Assembly (NCBI RefSeq): GCF_008698235.1
Contig: NZ_PEBH01000005.1
Coordinates: 29,532-93,531, forward strand
Source: Bifidobacterium rousetti
GTDB lineage: Bacteria > Actinomycetota > Actinomycetes > Actinomycetales > Bifidobacteriaceae
Direction of reading: 5' to 3'
DNA length: 64,000 nucleotides
Shown one piece after another: positions 9,614-18,506 of this stretch. The first letter of the stretch is position 1, and the number at the start of each line of letters is the position of its first letter. Made by a program: the position numbers and the translations under genes. Below the pieces are notes generated by a model. That model saw only the letters and a list, made by a program, of their open reading frames with translations. It searched no databases and was not told the DNA's origin.

Positions 9614-9770
9614 GGGGCCGCTGTCTGCTGTGCGCGACACACTCAAGGCACCCGACTTCGTCGGGCCGTCGCAGCACAGCTGCTCCCCTCGCCTATGGGC
9701 AGTCCACTGGACTGCCCATTTCACGGCTCAGCAGCCAAGCCTACGGTCGCGCACAGCAGACAGCGGCCCC
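9614..9770. repeat. 157-bp multi-hairpin element closed by a perfect 25-bp stem
   Basis: Between the convergent DUF4032 and crcB genes, 9614-9638 (GGGGCCGCTGTCTGCTG...) is perfectly complementary to 9746-9770. Inside are three more hairpins: CCCGAC-TTC-GTCGGG at 9651-9665, GCAGC-ACA-GCTGC at 9671-9683, and ATGGGCAGTCC-ACT-GGACTGCCCAT at 9695-9719. As RNA from either strand it would fold into a long closing stem with a multibranch loop. It is more elaborate than a terminator. It may be a bidirectional terminator, a structured RNA or a mobile palindromic element. Confidence 0.75.
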
Positions 9771-9830
9771 TTTACGTTTTCGCAATGGATCGTCAGTGCG
9801 GGCTATTGAGGGGCAGGGACAGGGACGCGG

Positions 9831-10196
9831 CTACAGCGTGACGACCCACCAGCCGGCGGCTACGCATAGTAGGGGGACGATGATCGTGGCGGCGATGTAG
9901 GCGGCGGCGACGGGCCACTTGCGGGCGTGCAGGAGCGAGACCATTTCGTTGATGGCGGTCGAGAACGTCGAGAAGCCGCCGAGGAAGCCGGTGACGAACA
10001 GCAGGTACGTGTTGTGTTCGACGCCGTGCTGGGCGAGGGCGCCCGCGGCGATGCCGGCGCAGAACGTGGCGATCACGTTGATCACGAACGTGGACAGCGG
10101 GAACGCGCGGTTCCACCATCGTTGCACCGACGTGTTGACGACGAAGCGGGTCATCGCGCCGAGGCCGCCGCACAGGCAGACAAGCAGGAAGGTCAT
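9831..10196 (-). CDS. crcB: Fluoride ion channel CrcB/Fluc, short subunit
   Basis: Exports fluoride passively across the membrane as part of a dual-topology Fluc channel. The 121 residues are the usual family length with four membrane helices. The signature GFLGGFSTFSTAINE (residues about 70-85) holds the phenylalanine box and the central Na+-site region, and GGLGAMTRF marks the first helix. It overlaps the upstream crcB-like gene by four bases and is therefore translationally coupled. Gram-positive bacteria commonly encode such pairs, which form heterodimers. No fluoride riboswitch was recognised upstream of the pair. Confidence 0.92.
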   Translation of the reverse strand: MTFLLVCLCGGLGAMTRFVVNTSVQRWWNRAFPLSTFVINVIATFCAGIAAGALAQHGVEHNTYLLFVTGFLGGFSTFSTAINEMVSLLHARKWPVAAAYIAATIIVPLLCVAAGWWVVTL

Positions 10197-11149
10197 CGAC
10201 GCCGCCTTTCCCCGGCGTGGGCGCCATGCGCTTCACGGGGCGACGGCTCATGCGCGTCGCCGGTGGAGGGATCGCCCACCATCGGGATCTCGTCGGTGAT
10301 CGGCGCGGGTTCGAACGACGGGGCGATCATGGGGTCGGACGGGTCGGACGGGTCGGACGAACCGGATGAACCGGCCGGACCGGATGAAGTCGCGGCGGAA
10401 GCGGCGGCGCCCAAACCGGACCCCGCCCCGACTCCGGCCCCGGCGGACGAGCCCGGCGCGACGGGCTGGCCGTAGTCGCCGGACGGGGGCGACGACGGCG
10501 CTACGTCGTCGAACGCGCCGGCGCCGGCCGCGCGGGAGGCGATGCTCGCGGCGCGGCGTGAGGCGAGCGACGTGGCGAGCCACGAGCCGGCGGCCGCGAC
10601 GAGCATGCCGAGCGCGAAACTGACGAACATGTAGAACAGGAAGCCGCCGATCTGGCTGCCGTGGATCGAGGTCAGCTCCTCGATGACCATCGCCGACAGT
10701 GTCGAGAATCCGCCGCACATGCCCATGCCCACACCGCGCGACGTGAGCTGGCGGACGCGCTTGCGGATCCACGAGGCCTGCGACATGTACGCGGTGAGGG
10801 CCGCGAACACGAAGCAGGCGGCCATGTTCGCGATGAACGTGGCGGTGTGGAACGCGCTGAAGAAACCGGTTTCAGCCGCCGGGGCCGGCATCGCCAGCGA
10901 CAACCCGTACCGCATCGCCGTGCCGACCATGCCGCCGAGGAACACGACCAGATAGACCATGCCGTCGGCGAGCGGGTTGAACTGCGCCTGCACGCGCTTG
11001 ACCGGCGCGAGCGGAATCTGCGGCGGACGCTCGGCCGCGGCGGCGCCCGTCGGATGCGGGGCCGCCAGCGCGTACGAACGGGCGTGCGCGGCGGTCATCT
11101 CCTGCGTCGTGGGATCGGGTTCGGCGAAATACTCGGGCATGTGACTCAC
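10193..11149 (-). CDS. crcB: Fluoride ion channel CrcB/Fluc, long subunit with C-terminal extension
   Basis: Partner subunit of the fluoride channel. Of 318 residues, only about 65-195 form the four-helix CrcB core: GGMVGTAMRYGLS in helix 1 and GMCGGFSTLSAMVIEE as the channel signature. It has a 60-residue N-terminal extension (Ala/Pro/Thr-rich) and an unusual C-terminal tail of roughly 120 residues. That tail is low-complexity (GSSGSSDPSDPSDP, GAGVGAGSGLG) and ends in basic residues. The listed start is a GTG; an ATG nine bases further in (11140) is equally possible. The tail is not part of the channel and its role is unknown. Confidence 0.88.
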   Translation of the reverse strand: MSHMPEYFAEPDPTTQEMTAAHARSYALAAPHPTGAAAAERPPQIPLAPVKRVQAQFNPLADGMVYLVVFLGGMVGTAMRYGLSLAMPAPAAETGFFSAFHTATFIANMAACFVFAALTAYMSQASWIRKRVRQLTSRGVGMGMCGGFSTLSAMVIEELTSIHGSQIGGFLFYMFVSFALGMLVAAAGSWLATSLASRRAASIASRAAGAGAFDDVAPSSPPSGDYGQPVAPGSSAGAGVGAGSGLGAAASAATSSGPAGSSGSSDPSDPSDPMIAPSFEPAPITDEIPMVGDPSTGDAHEPSPREAHGAHAGERRRR

Positions 11150-11203
11150 GTCCAGTCTCTGGCGTTCTCGCGCTGCTGTTCGCGCTGTCGCTGACGGCGG
11201 GCT

Positions 11204-11242
11204 CGGCGGGCGGGAACCGGAACGGCTCGGTCCGGCCCGCCG
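11204..11242 (-). terminator. Possible terminator after purA
   Basis: CGGCGGGC (11204-11211) pairs with GCCCGCCG (11235-11242), with additional inner pairing of ACCG with CGGT. It is about 40 bases beyond the purA stop on the minus strand and ahead of the crcB pair. No U-tract follows. Confidence 0.45.
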
Positions 11243-11245
11243 AAT

Positions 11246-11285
11246 CGGCTCAGTTCGGCTCAGTTCGATTCAGTGCGACTCAGTC
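11246..11285. repeat. 10-bp tandem repeat covering the purA stop codon
   Basis: Four head-to-tail 10-base units occur: CGGCTCAGTT, CGGCTCAGTT, CGATTCAGTG and CGACTCAGTC. The last contains the purA stop codon (complement of 11280-11282), so the repeat starts inside the gene end and extends into the spacer. Confidence 0.7.
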
Positions 11286-12566
11286 GATGAGCGAGTGGAC
11301 GGAGATGATGTGATCGCGCTGCGGGCCGGTGCCGATCGCGGAGATACGGCAGTTCGACAGCTCCTCGAGGCGCTTGACGTACGCCTGGCAGGTGGCCGGC
11401 AGCTCATCGAAGGAATGGCAGTTGGAGATGTCCTCGGTCCAGCCCGGCATCGTCTCATAGATCGGCTTGGCGGCGGCGAACGCGGCCTGATCGGTCGGCA
11501 TGTCGTCGTGACGCTCGCCGTCCACGTCGTACGCGACGCAGATCGGGATCTCCTTCAGGCCCGTGAGCACGTCCAGCTTGGTCAGGACGAGGTCGGTCAG
11601 GCCGTTGACCTGGCTCGCGTAGCGGTTGACGACCGCGTCGAACCAGCCGCAGCGACGCGGACGGCCGGTGGTCACACCGAACTCATGGCCCTGCTGACGC
11701 AGCCACTCGCCGGACTCGTCGAACAGCTCGGTCGGGAACGGGCCCTCGCCCACGCGCGTGACGTACGCCTTGGAGACGCCGATGACGCGGGTGATCTTGG
11801 TCGGGCCGACGCCGGTGCCGGTGCAGGCGCCGCCGGCGGTCGGGTTGGAGGAGGTGACGAACGGGTAGGTGCCGTGGTCGACGTCCAGCATCGTGGCCTG
11901 CGCGCCCTCGAACAGGACGGTCTTGCCCTCGTCGAGGGCCTTGTTGAGGATCAGGCCTGTGTTGGCGACGTACGGCTTGAGACGCTCGCCGAGCTTCAGG
12001 AGCTCGTCGGTGGTCTGGTCGACGTCGATCGCGCGGCGGTTGTACAGCTTGACGAGGATCTGGTTCTTCTGGTGCAGGCTCGCCTCGACCTTATCGTGCA
12101 GGTGCTCGGCGTTGAACAGGTCGTGCACGCGGATGCCGACGCGGTTGATCTTGTCCGCGTAGGCCGGGCCGATGCCGCGGCCGGTGGTGCCGATCTTGTG
12201 CTTGCCGAGGAATCGCTCGGTGACCTTGTCGAGCGTGCGATGATACGGCGCGATGATGTGCGCCGCCTCGGAGACGAGCAGATGCGAGCAGTCGATGCCG
12301 CGGGCCTCGAGCCCGTCGATCTCCTGGAACAGGACCTCCGGATCGACGACGACGCCGTTGCCGATCACCGGGGTGAGGTTCGGGTTGATGATGCCGGAGG
12401 GCAGCAGGTGCAGCGCGTAGGATTCATCGCCCACGACCACGCTGTGGCCGGCGTTGTTGCCGCCGTTGAAACGCGCGACATAGTCGACCTTCGTGCCGAT
12501 CAGATCGGTCGCCTTACCCTTGCCTTCGTCTCCCCACTGGGCACCGATCAACACAATTCCAGGCAT
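11280..12566 (-). CDS. purA: Adenylosuccinate synthetase
   Basis: Joins IMP and aspartate with GTP to give adenylosuccinate, the first committed step of AMP synthesis. The 428-residue protein has the family hallmarks: [16 protein letters not shown] at residues 8-23 (P-loop and catalytic Asp), [12 protein letters not shown] near 38, [14 protein letters not shown] near 130, and [19 protein letters not shown] near 225. I set the start at 12566 ([10 protein letters not shown]), which has a GGAGGT site five bases upstream, and not at an ATG 15 bases earlier. It is followed by the crcB pair on the same strand after 130 bases. Confidence 0.97.
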   Translation of the reverse strand: MPGIVLIGAQWGDEGKGKATDLIGTKVDYVARFNGGNNAGHSVVVGDESYALHLLPSGIINPNLTPVIGNGVVVDPEVLFQEIDGLEARGIDCSHLLVSEAAHIIAPYHRTLDKVTERFLGKHKIGTTGRGIGPAYADKINRVGIRVHDLFNAEHLHDKVEASLHQKNQILVKLYNRRAIDVDQTTDELLKLGERLKPYVANTGLILNKALDEGKTVLFEGAQATMLDVDHGTYPFVTSSNPTAGGACTGTGVGPTKITRVIGVSKAYVTRVGEGPFPTELFDESGEWLRQQGHEFGVTTGRPRRCGWFDAVVNRYASQVNGLTDLVLTKLDVLTGLKEIPICVAYDVDGERHDDMPTDQAAFAAAKPIYETMPGWTEDISNCHSFDELPATCQAYVKRLEELSNCRISAIGTGPQRDHIISVHSLID

Positions 12567-12662
12567 AACGCACCTCCGCATACGCTCGATTCCGCCGCGA
12601 AACAGCCTACCGTACGCCCTATACCCGCCCCAGGCGCGGCCTCACCCCTGTGCGCTAAGGCG

Positions 12663-13730
12663 CTACTTGAGGGCGCGGCCGGCGGAGCCGAGCTCCTGGC
12701 ACGCCTCGACGACGCGCTGGGCCATCGACGCCTCGGCCTTCTTGCCCCACGAGCGCGGGTCGTAGAACTTCTTCTTGCCGACCTCGCCATCGACCTTGAG
12801 CACCGAATCGTAATGCTCGAACATGTGCCCGGCGATCGCGCGCGTGAAGGCGTACTGCGTGTCCGTGTCGATGTTCATCTTGACCACGCCGTACGAGACG
12901 GCGGCGGCGATCTCTTCGGGCGTCGAACCGGAGCCGCCGTGGAAGACGAGCTCGAACGGCTTGTCGGCCGGGAAGTCGACGGCGCCCGCGGCGGACGCCA
13001 CGCGCCCGTCGAGCACCGCGTTTGCGACCTCGTTCTGGATCTCGCCCAGCAGCGCCGGACGCAGCTTGACCATACCCGGCTTGTACGAGCCGTGCACATT
13101 GCCGAACGTGAACGCGGCCATGTAGCGTCCGCGCTCGCCCAGTCCCAGACGCTGCGCGACCGCGACGCCGTCGTCGGGCGTCGAGTACAGCTTCTCGTCG
13201 ATCGCGGCGGACTGGCCGTCCTCCTCGCCGCCAACCGCGCCGATCTCGATCTCGAGGATCGTGTGCGCGGCCTGCGACTTGTCGAGCAGCTCCTCGGCGA
13301 TGTCGAGGTTGCGGTCGAGTGGGACCGTCGAACCGTCCCACATGTGCGACTGGAAGGTCGGCTCCTTGCCGTGCGCGACCTCGTCCGCCTCGTACGCGAG
13401 CAGCGGGCGCACCCACTCGTCGAGGTACTGCTCGGCGCAGTGGTCGGTGTGCAGCGCGACGGTGATGTTCGGGTACTGCTTCGCCACCTCGTGCGCGAAC
13501 GCGGCGAACGCGAGGGAACCGGTGACGCGGTTCTTCACGGCCTGCCCGGAGAAGTAGGCGGAACCGCCGACCGACACCTGGATGATGCCGTCGGATTCGG
13601 CCTCGGCGAAGCCCTGCAGGGCCGCGTTGAGCGTCTGCGTGCTCGTCACATTGATCGCGGGGTAGGCGTAGCCGCCACGGCGGGCGGCATCCAGCATTTC
13701 GGCATAGCGTTCTGGCGTTGCGATAGTCAT
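12663..13730 (-). CDS. fba: Fructose-bisphosphate aldolase, class II
   Basis: Zn2+-dependent aldolase interconverting fructose-1,6-bisphosphate with glyceraldehyde-3-phosphate and dihydroxyacetone phosphate. In bifidobacteria, which lack phosphofructokinase flux and use the fructose-6-phosphate phosphoketolase pathway, it would serve gluconeogenic or anabolic needs. The 355 residues include ALHTDHCAE near 105 (catalytic Asp and zinc His), IEIEIGAVGGEEDG near 170, TFGNVHGSYKPG near 220 and VFHGGSGSTPEEI near 262. The start at 13730 (MTIATPERYAEML) matches the family N-terminus; an upstream in-frame start would add 16 unrelated residues. It lies 97 bases upstream of purA on the same strand. Confidence 0.96.
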   Translation of the reverse strand: MTIATPERYAEMLDAARRGGYAYPAINVTSTQTLNAALQGFAEAESDGIIQVSVGGSAYFSGQAVKNRVTGSLAFAAFAHEVAKQYPNITVALHTDHCAEQYLDEWVRPLLAYEADEVAHGKEPTFQSHMWDGSTVPLDRNLDIAEELLDKSQAAHTILEIEIGAVGGEEDGQSAAIDEKLYSTPDDGVAVAQRLGLGERGRYMAAFTFGNVHGSYKPGMVKLRPALLGEIQNEVANAVLDGRVASAAGAVDFPADKPFELVFHGGSGSTPEEIAAAVSYGVVKMNIDTDTQYAFTRAIAGHMFEHYDSVLKVDGEVGKKKFYDPRSWGKKAEASMAQRVVEACQELGSAGRALK

Positions 13731-14076
13731 GGTTTCATTATCCCGCGCGTGGATGACGCCGGTGCGGGTTTCGATCACATGTCACATGTGCGTTGCCTCA
13801 CAGACACCTTCGGGGGGTGCCCCCTCGCCTCCCCTCGCTTCCCGCGCCCGCGAATCTGAGACGATGCGGGATCGACCAGTGAACTCCCGTTGCATTCCTA
13901 GCGTCATCCTAGTGAACGCTCACACCCGTGCCAGCGCTCGATTCCGGCGGTATTCCGCCGTTTCTCGCGACATGAATCATTGGTGAATCTCCCCGAAAGC
14001 GTTACTTTCGGATTACCCCCTTGCGTCGTTCGTCCATACAATGGCGTCGGTAAGCGGTAATAAAAGGAGAGACGAC
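13731..14076. other. Divergent intergenic region between fba and the deacetylase
   Basis: This 346-base spacer separates divergently transcribed fba and the polysaccharide deacetylase gene and must contain both promoters. A short hairpin CGGCGG-TATT-CCGCCG lies near 13945-13960. I see no RNA gene, repeat family or reading frame I would support. Confidence 0.5.
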
Positions 14077-15339
14077 ATGCATGACGATCGCGAAAAGCGC
14101 CCGGCCGACCAGGCGGCGAACCCGGTGAACGCCCCCGTCTCACCCGAGGAGCTGTCGTTCGGCGCGGCGGTGAAACCGCGCCGCAGGATGCCGTTCTGGA
14201 TGCGCACGATGATCGTCATCGTCGTCATCGGACTGGCCGCGGGACTCGCGTCCGGATTCGCGTGGATGTGGGACGACCACTGGCGTCCGATCGACGTGAC
14301 CGTCAACAACCGCGTCGTGCGCACGCGCGTCGACACCACGCTCGACAAGCTGCTGAAGAAGAACGACGACTTCGGCGCCAAGCGCGGACGCCTGCTCGCG
14401 ATTGACGGATCGGTGCTCGACGAGCACGGCGGCAAGGCGATCGTGCCGGCCGTCGGCGGTCAGGCGATCCCGGAATCGGACTGGTCGAAGATGGTCGTGC
14501 CGGACCACGCCGACGTGACCGTCGAATCGGGCGAGGACGTGACCGAGGAGCACAGCGTCATCAAACGCGACGAACCGTACGGCTACGACATCGACCTGAA
14601 GGGCGGCACGATCCAGGTGTGCACGCGCCGCGGCAAGGTCGGCGTCGCCGAAACGTGGGTCGGCAAGCGCTCCGGCAAGAAGGTCGACAAGGGCGTGACG
14701 ACGAAGCCGACCGACATGGTCGTGCGCTCGTACAGCCCGCGGCCCGAAGGCAAGAAGGTGATCGCGCTGACGTTCGACGACGGTCCGAGCCAGTACAGCG
14801 CGCCGATGCTCGACATCCTCAAGGCGAAGGGCGTCAAGGCGACGTTCTTCGATCTCGGGCAGCAGTCGAAGGAGTTCGCGTCGGCCGAGAAGCGCATGGT
14901 CGCCGAAGGGCATGAGGTGGCGAGTCACAGCTACGATCACCCGAACATGCCGAAGCTGAACCGCGACCAGCTGCGCGAGAACATCACGAACGGATTCGCC
15001 GCGATGAAGGAGGCGTCGGGCGTCGACACCAAGGTGTTCCGCTCCCCCTACGGCGCGTTCGGCGCGCAGCAGTGGCAGGACGCCGACGGCCTGATCGACA
15101 TGAACGTGCTGTGGGACATCGACACGCTCGACTGGAAGCGTCCGGGCGCGAACGAGATCCACGACAACGTGATGCAGCATGCGCACAACGGCGCGATCGT
15201 GCTCATGCACGACGGCGGCGGCGACCGCACGCAGGACATCGAGGCGTTGCCGCGCATCATCGACGACCTGCGCGGGCAGGGCTACGAGTTCGTGACGGTC
15301 AAGCAGCTGATCGAGATGAGCCCGAAGATTGAGGGGTGA
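14077..15339 (+). CDS. Membrane-anchored polysaccharide (peptidoglycan) deacetylase, NodB family
   Basis: Predicted CE4 enzyme that removes N-acetyl groups from cell-wall sugars, often giving lysozyme resistance. I used the ATG at 14077, which has AAAAGGAG seven bases upstream, giving 420 residues. A cytoplasmic N-terminus is followed by one membrane helix (about 40-62). A 150-residue extracellular spacer comes next, whose VNNRVVRTRVDTTLDKLL segment resembles the DUF348/G5-associated modules of Rpf proteins. The NodB domain covers about 225-420: TFDDGPS (motif 1), SHSYDHP (zinc histidines), RSPYGAF, DIDTLDW and VLMHDGGG. All catalytic motifs are present. Peptidoglycan as substrate is inferred. 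Confidence 0.9.
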   Translation: MHDDREKRPADQAANPVNAPVSPEELSFGAAVKPRRRMPFWMRTMIVIVVIGLAAGLASGFAWMWDDHWRPIDVTVNNRVVRTRVDTTLDKLLKKNDDFGAKRGRLLAIDGSVLDEHGGKAIVPAVGGQAIPESDWSKMVVPDHADVTVESGEDVTEEHSVIKRDEPYGYDIDLKGGTIQVCTRRGKVGVAETWVGKRSGKKVDKGVTTKPTDMVVRSYSPRPEGKKVIALTFDDGPSQYSAPMLDILKAKGVKATFFDLGQQSKEFASAEKRMVAEGHEVASHSYDHPNMPKLNRDQLRENITNGFAAMKEASGVDTKVFRSPYGAFGAQQWQDADGLIDMNVLWDIDTLDWKRPGANEIHDNVMQHAHNGAIVLMHDGGGDRTQDIEALPRIIDDLRGQGYEFVTVKQLIEMSPKIEG

Positions 15340-15405
15340 CGAGCGGGCCCGCGAAGCGGGTCTGAAGGGTATTCAAGTGAGAATGGATAAGCTTGTCGAC
15401 GAATG

Positions 15406-15453
15406 TCTCTCCCCCAGTCAGCTTCGCTGACAGCCCCCTCGTCAGAGGGGGCC
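15406..15453. repeat. REP-like double-hairpin element, intact copy
   Basis: TCTCTCCCCCAGTCAGC begins an element made of two hairpins: GTCAGC-TTC-GCTGAC (15417-15431) and GCCCCCTC-GTCA-GAGGGGGC (15433-15452). The same sequence occurs inverted at 28820-28870 and decayed at 3590-3632. It lies after the deacetylase gene and may also act as its terminator. Confidence 0.8.
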
Positions 15454-15543
15454 AGTGTCCGCTGTGTGTCCATACTGTGTCCACAAGAGGCGTCTAGACG
15501 CCTTACATATGACGAAGATCGGCGGAATCCCGCCGGTTTTGAG

Positions 15544-15617
15544 TGGAGCGAATGACGGGAGTCGAACCCGCCTCTACAGCTTGGGAAGCTGTCGTTCTAC
15601 CGATGAACTACATTCGC
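15544..15617 (-). tRNA. tRNA-Gly (anticodon CCC)
   Basis: Read on the minus strand, the acceptor arms GCGAATG/CATTCGC pair fully. The anticodon stem ACAGC/GCTGT encloses the loop TTCCCAA, giving anticodon CCC (glycine, GGG codons). The T arm is GCGGG-TTCGACT-CCCGT. A 3' TCCA follows directly, so discriminator U and CCA are encoded. The D arm TAGTTCATCGGTAGA is typical of tRNA-Gly. Confidence 0.95.
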
Positions 15618-15773
15618 AAGGGTGCGTCTTTTGGACGCGAGCCACCAGTGTACCACGGCGTTGGGCCGCGGTGCCGGCCGTCTCAGTAAGCGGAACGAGT
15701 AAGCGGAACGGACTGGAACAGCCGGACAGCCTGAGCTCCGACTTAGTTAGCGACTCAGCACCCGTCGATACCG

Positions 15774-16727
15774 TCAGTACCGCACCTGCGGGGCGCCCAT
15801 GCCGCCGTAGACCTGACCGGCCTGGGCGGCGCGCATCTCCTGCGCCATCTGCATGAGGCGCGCGATGCGGTCCTCGGTCGGCGGGTGGGTCGAGAACAGC
15901 TTGGAGAATCCGGCGACGGAGAACGGGTTCGCGATCATCATCGCGGACACCGACTGCGTGCCGGCGGTCTTGCGCATCGGCGTGGTCTGCGCGCCGTACG
16001 AGATCTTGTTGAGCGCGGAGGCGAGCGCCTCGGGATCGCCGGTGAGCATGCTGCCGTCCTCGTCAGCGTCGTATTCGCGCGTGCGGGAAATCGCCATCTG
16101 GATGAGCGATGCGGCGATCGGGGCGAGGATCATGCTCAGCAGTGCGCCGATCAGGCCGAGGCCGCCGGAGGAGTTGTCTCGATCGTTGCGTGAGGTGCCG
16201 CCGCCGAAGTACATGAGCGAGTAGCCGAGATACGTGATGACGGTGGCCATCGCCGAAGCGATCGCGGAGGTGAGGATGTCGTGGTTGTACACGTGCATCA
16301 GCTCGTGGCCGAGCACGCCGCGAATCTCACGCTCGTTGAGGATCCTGAGGATGCCCTGCGTGCAGCAGACCGCCGCGTGACGCTCGTTGCGGCCTGTGGC
16401 GAACGCGTTCGGGCTCATCGTCGGCGCGACGTAGATGCGCGGCATCGGCTTGCCGGCCTTCGCAGACAGTTCGCGCACGATCCGGTACAGGGTGGGCGCC
16501 TCCGCCTCGCTGACCTCGCGCGCGCCCATCGAGGCGATCGCGAGCTTGTCGGAGAACCAATAGGAGCCGAACGTGGTGACCAGTCCGATGACGATATAGA
16601 TGCCGAGGGTGCCCCGTGAGCCACCGGTGGCCCACCAGATGAGCATGATGACGCCCCACATCAACCCGAACAGGAGGGTCGTCTTCAGGCCATTGAAATG
16701 GCCGTGCACTCGCAATTTGCCGTCCAT
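15774..16727 (-). CDS. htpX: Zinc metalloprotease HtpX homologue
   Basis: Membrane-bound M48 metalloprotease involved in membrane-protein quality control. The 317-residue product starts at 16727 (MDGKLRVHGHFNGLKT); the longer in-frame extension has no family resemblance. It has two N-terminal membrane helices (about 18-55) and the zinc motif GHELMHVYNHD (about 145). Another membrane pair (about 160-210) follows, then the downstream zinc ligand segment SRTREYDADEDGSML (about 225). HPPTEDRIARL near the C-terminus is typical of the family. It ends in a short Gly/Met tail. It is monocistronic next to tRNA-Gly. Confidence 0.95.
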   Translation of the reverse strand: MDGKLRVHGHFNGLKTTLLFGLMWGVIMLIWWATGGSRGTLGIYIVIGLVTTFGSYWFSDKLAIASMGAREVSEAEAPTLYRIVRELSAKAGKPMPRIYVAPTMSPNAFATGRNERHAAVCCTQGILRILNEREIRGVLGHELMHVYNHDILTSAIASAMATVITYLGYSLMYFGGGTSRNDRDNSSGGLGLIGALLSMILAPIAASLIQMAISRTREYDADEDGSMLTGDPEALASALNKISYGAQTTPMRKTAGTQSVSAMMIANPFSVAGFSKLFSTHPPTEDRIARLMQMAQEMRAAQAGQVYGGMGAPQVRY

Positions 16728-16870
16728 AAGGCACACACTAAATTCACGAGCTGAATTTTTGCTGGACGTACGCCGGATGCGAAACGACGAAACTACGCCG
16801 CGGTAATGGCCGGAGTGCTCGCCGTTCCCGCCCACGTCAGGCAATGCTCCAACACAGGTCTCAGAGGTCC

Positions 16871-16906
16871 CGTTCGCGTCCGATACCGCAGGATCGGACG
16901 CAAACG
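16871..16906 (-). terminator. Probable terminator after fprA
   Basis: CGTTCGCGTCCGAT (16871-16884) pairs almost perfectly with ATCGGACGCAAACG (16893-16906) around an eight-base loop. It is some 70 bases past the fprA stop on the minus strand. A second GC-rich hairpin (CTCGGGGCCGG / CCGGCCCGAG) lies between it and the stop codon. Confidence 0.6.
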
Positions 16907-16976
16907 AGAGCTTCCTCGGGGCCGGGGTCTCCGGAGCCAAGGGACCGGACCGGATCACCGGCCCGAGGAGAGCGGG

Positions 16977-18455
16977 TCAGGCGTGGGCGAGCTCGCGCAT
17001 CTGGGCGGGCTCGATGACCTTCTTGTGCTCGCGGCCCTCCTTGGCGCCCTCGGCGCGTTCGAAGGCGTCGACCTTCTTCCAGCCGGCGAAGTCGATCGGC
17101 TTGACGCCGCGCTCGGCGAGCAGTCGGTCGATCGACTCGGGATCGCGGTCGACGGCCACGCGGCCACCCTCCGCGGCCTTGGCGAGATCCTCGAGCATGT
17201 TCGTGACGATCGCGAGCGCGTCGGACTTGGTCGAACCGATCAGGCCGACCGGGCCGCGCTTGGCCCAACCGGTGGCGTACAGGCGCTCGCGCACCTCTCC
17301 CCCATCGGCCGACGTGGTGATGCGGCCGTCGCCGTTCGCGTTGGCGAGGTGCGCGCCATGCTCGTCGTAGGCGATGCCGGGCGCCTCGGCCGGCTTGTAG
17401 CCGATCGCGTGGTACACGGCCTCGACCGGGTAGTCGGTGAACTCGCCGGTGCGGTGCATCTTGCCGTCGGCGCCGGTTTCGGTGCGCTCGACGCGGATCG
17501 CCGTGACCTTGCCGTCAGCCCCAAGGATCTCGGTGGGGGCGGAGTTGAAGTGGACGTAGTACTTGCGATCGGCCGGGTTGCCTTCGAAGTCGACGTCGCC
17601 GTCGTCCTCCATGTCCTCGGCCATCTCGCGGATGGCGAACAGCTCCTCGACCATCTGGCGGGTGAGCTTGTCCTGGCCGGCGACCTCGATGGTCTCGTCG
17701 TCCAGTTCGAAGTCGTCCTCGTTGATGATGAGCTGCACGCCGGGCAGCTTCTCCATCTCACGCAGCTCCTGCACGCTGAACTTGGCCTGGGCGACGCCGC
17801 GGCGGATGAACAGGTGCAGCACCTTGGCCTTGTTGTTCTGGATGCCCTCGTAGACGTTGTCCGGGATGTCGGTCTTGGCCTTGAGGTCGTCGGCGTTGCG
17901 CATGAGCTCGCGCGCGACGTCCATCGCGACGTTGCCGCCACCGATCACGGCGACGTTCTCGGCGGTGAGCGGCCATTCGCGGGCGCCCGTGGGGTAGCCG
18001 TCGTACCATTCGACGAACTTGGCCGCGCCGTACACGCCGTCGAGGTCGGCGCCGGGGATCGTGAGCGGCTTGTCCTTGACCGCGCCGGTGGCGAAGAGCA
18101 CGGCGTCATAGCGCGCGAGCAGGTCGTCGAGCGTCACGTCCTTGCCGAATTCTACGTCGCAGTACAGGTGGATGTCCGGGTTGTCGAGAGTCTTCTCGAG
18201 TGCGGACGCGATGAACTTGATGGACGGGTGGTCGGGGGCCACGCCGTAGCGGACCAGACCGAACGGCACCGGCAGCTTCTCGAACAGATCGATGCGGGCC
18301 CTGGTGCCGACGCCCAGCTCATCGCCCAGCTTCTTGAGCTGGCGCAGGAAGATGTCGGAAGAGTAGACGCCGGCGGGGCCGGCACCGATCACGGCGATGC
18401 GGAGTTCGTTCGCAGTGTTCGCGGTGTTTTCAGCAGTATTCGAAGATTCAGTCAC
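16977..18455 (-). CDS. fprA: Ferredoxin/adrenodoxin-type NADP reductase, FprA family
   Basis: FAD enzyme that moves electrons between NADPH and a ferredoxin. The 492 residues contain the FAD-binding GAGPAGVYSSDIF near 24, EKLPVPFGLVRYGVAPDHPSIK near 58-80 (the hallmark of the adrenodoxin-reductase-like group), and the NADP site VIGGGNVAMDVAREL near 170. A second FAD-binding segment, TGWAKRGPVGLIGSTKSDA, is near 400. The N-terminal 15 residues (Asn/Thr/Ala-rich) are a dispensable leader and the true start could be slightly later. It is transcribed alone. The electron partner is not encoded nearby. Confidence 0.93.
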   Translation of the reverse strand: MTESSNTAENTANTANELRIAVIGAGPAGVYSSDIFLRQLKKLGDELGVGTRARIDLFEKLPVPFGLVRYGVAPDHPSIKFIASALEKTLDNPDIHLYCDVEFGKDVTLDDLLARYDAVLFATGAVKDKPLTIPGADLDGVYGAAKFVEWYDGYPTGAREWPLTAENVAVIGGGNVAMDVARELMRNADDLKAKTDIPDNVYEGIQNNKAKVLHLFIRRGVAQAKFSVQELREMEKLPGVQLIINEDDFELDDETIEVAGQDKLTRQMVEELFAIREMAEDMEDDGDVDFEGNPADRKYYVHFNSAPTEILGADGKVTAIRVERTETGADGKMHRTGEFTDYPVEAVYHAIGYKPAEAPGIAYDEHGAHLANANGDGRITTSADGGEVRERLYATGWAKRGPVGLIGSTKSDALAIVTNMLEDLAKAAEGGRVAVDRDPESIDRLLAERGVKPIDFAGWKKVDAFERAEGAKEGREHKKVIEPAQMRELAHA

Positions 18456-18506
18456 GCCTTACAGGGTATCGCAGGCCGGCGAATCGGGAAAGACCCGTCT
18501 TCCTCA

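Noticed and set aside
11141..11280. Fluoride riboswitch ahead of the crcB pair
   Set aside because: The conserved crcB-motif sequence and pseudoknot were not found; only the purA end repeat and a terminator-like hairpin are present.
11295..13859. 854-residue reading frame antisense to purA and fba
   Set aside because: It spans two clearly real genes and the gap between them on the opposite strand, and has shadow-type composition.
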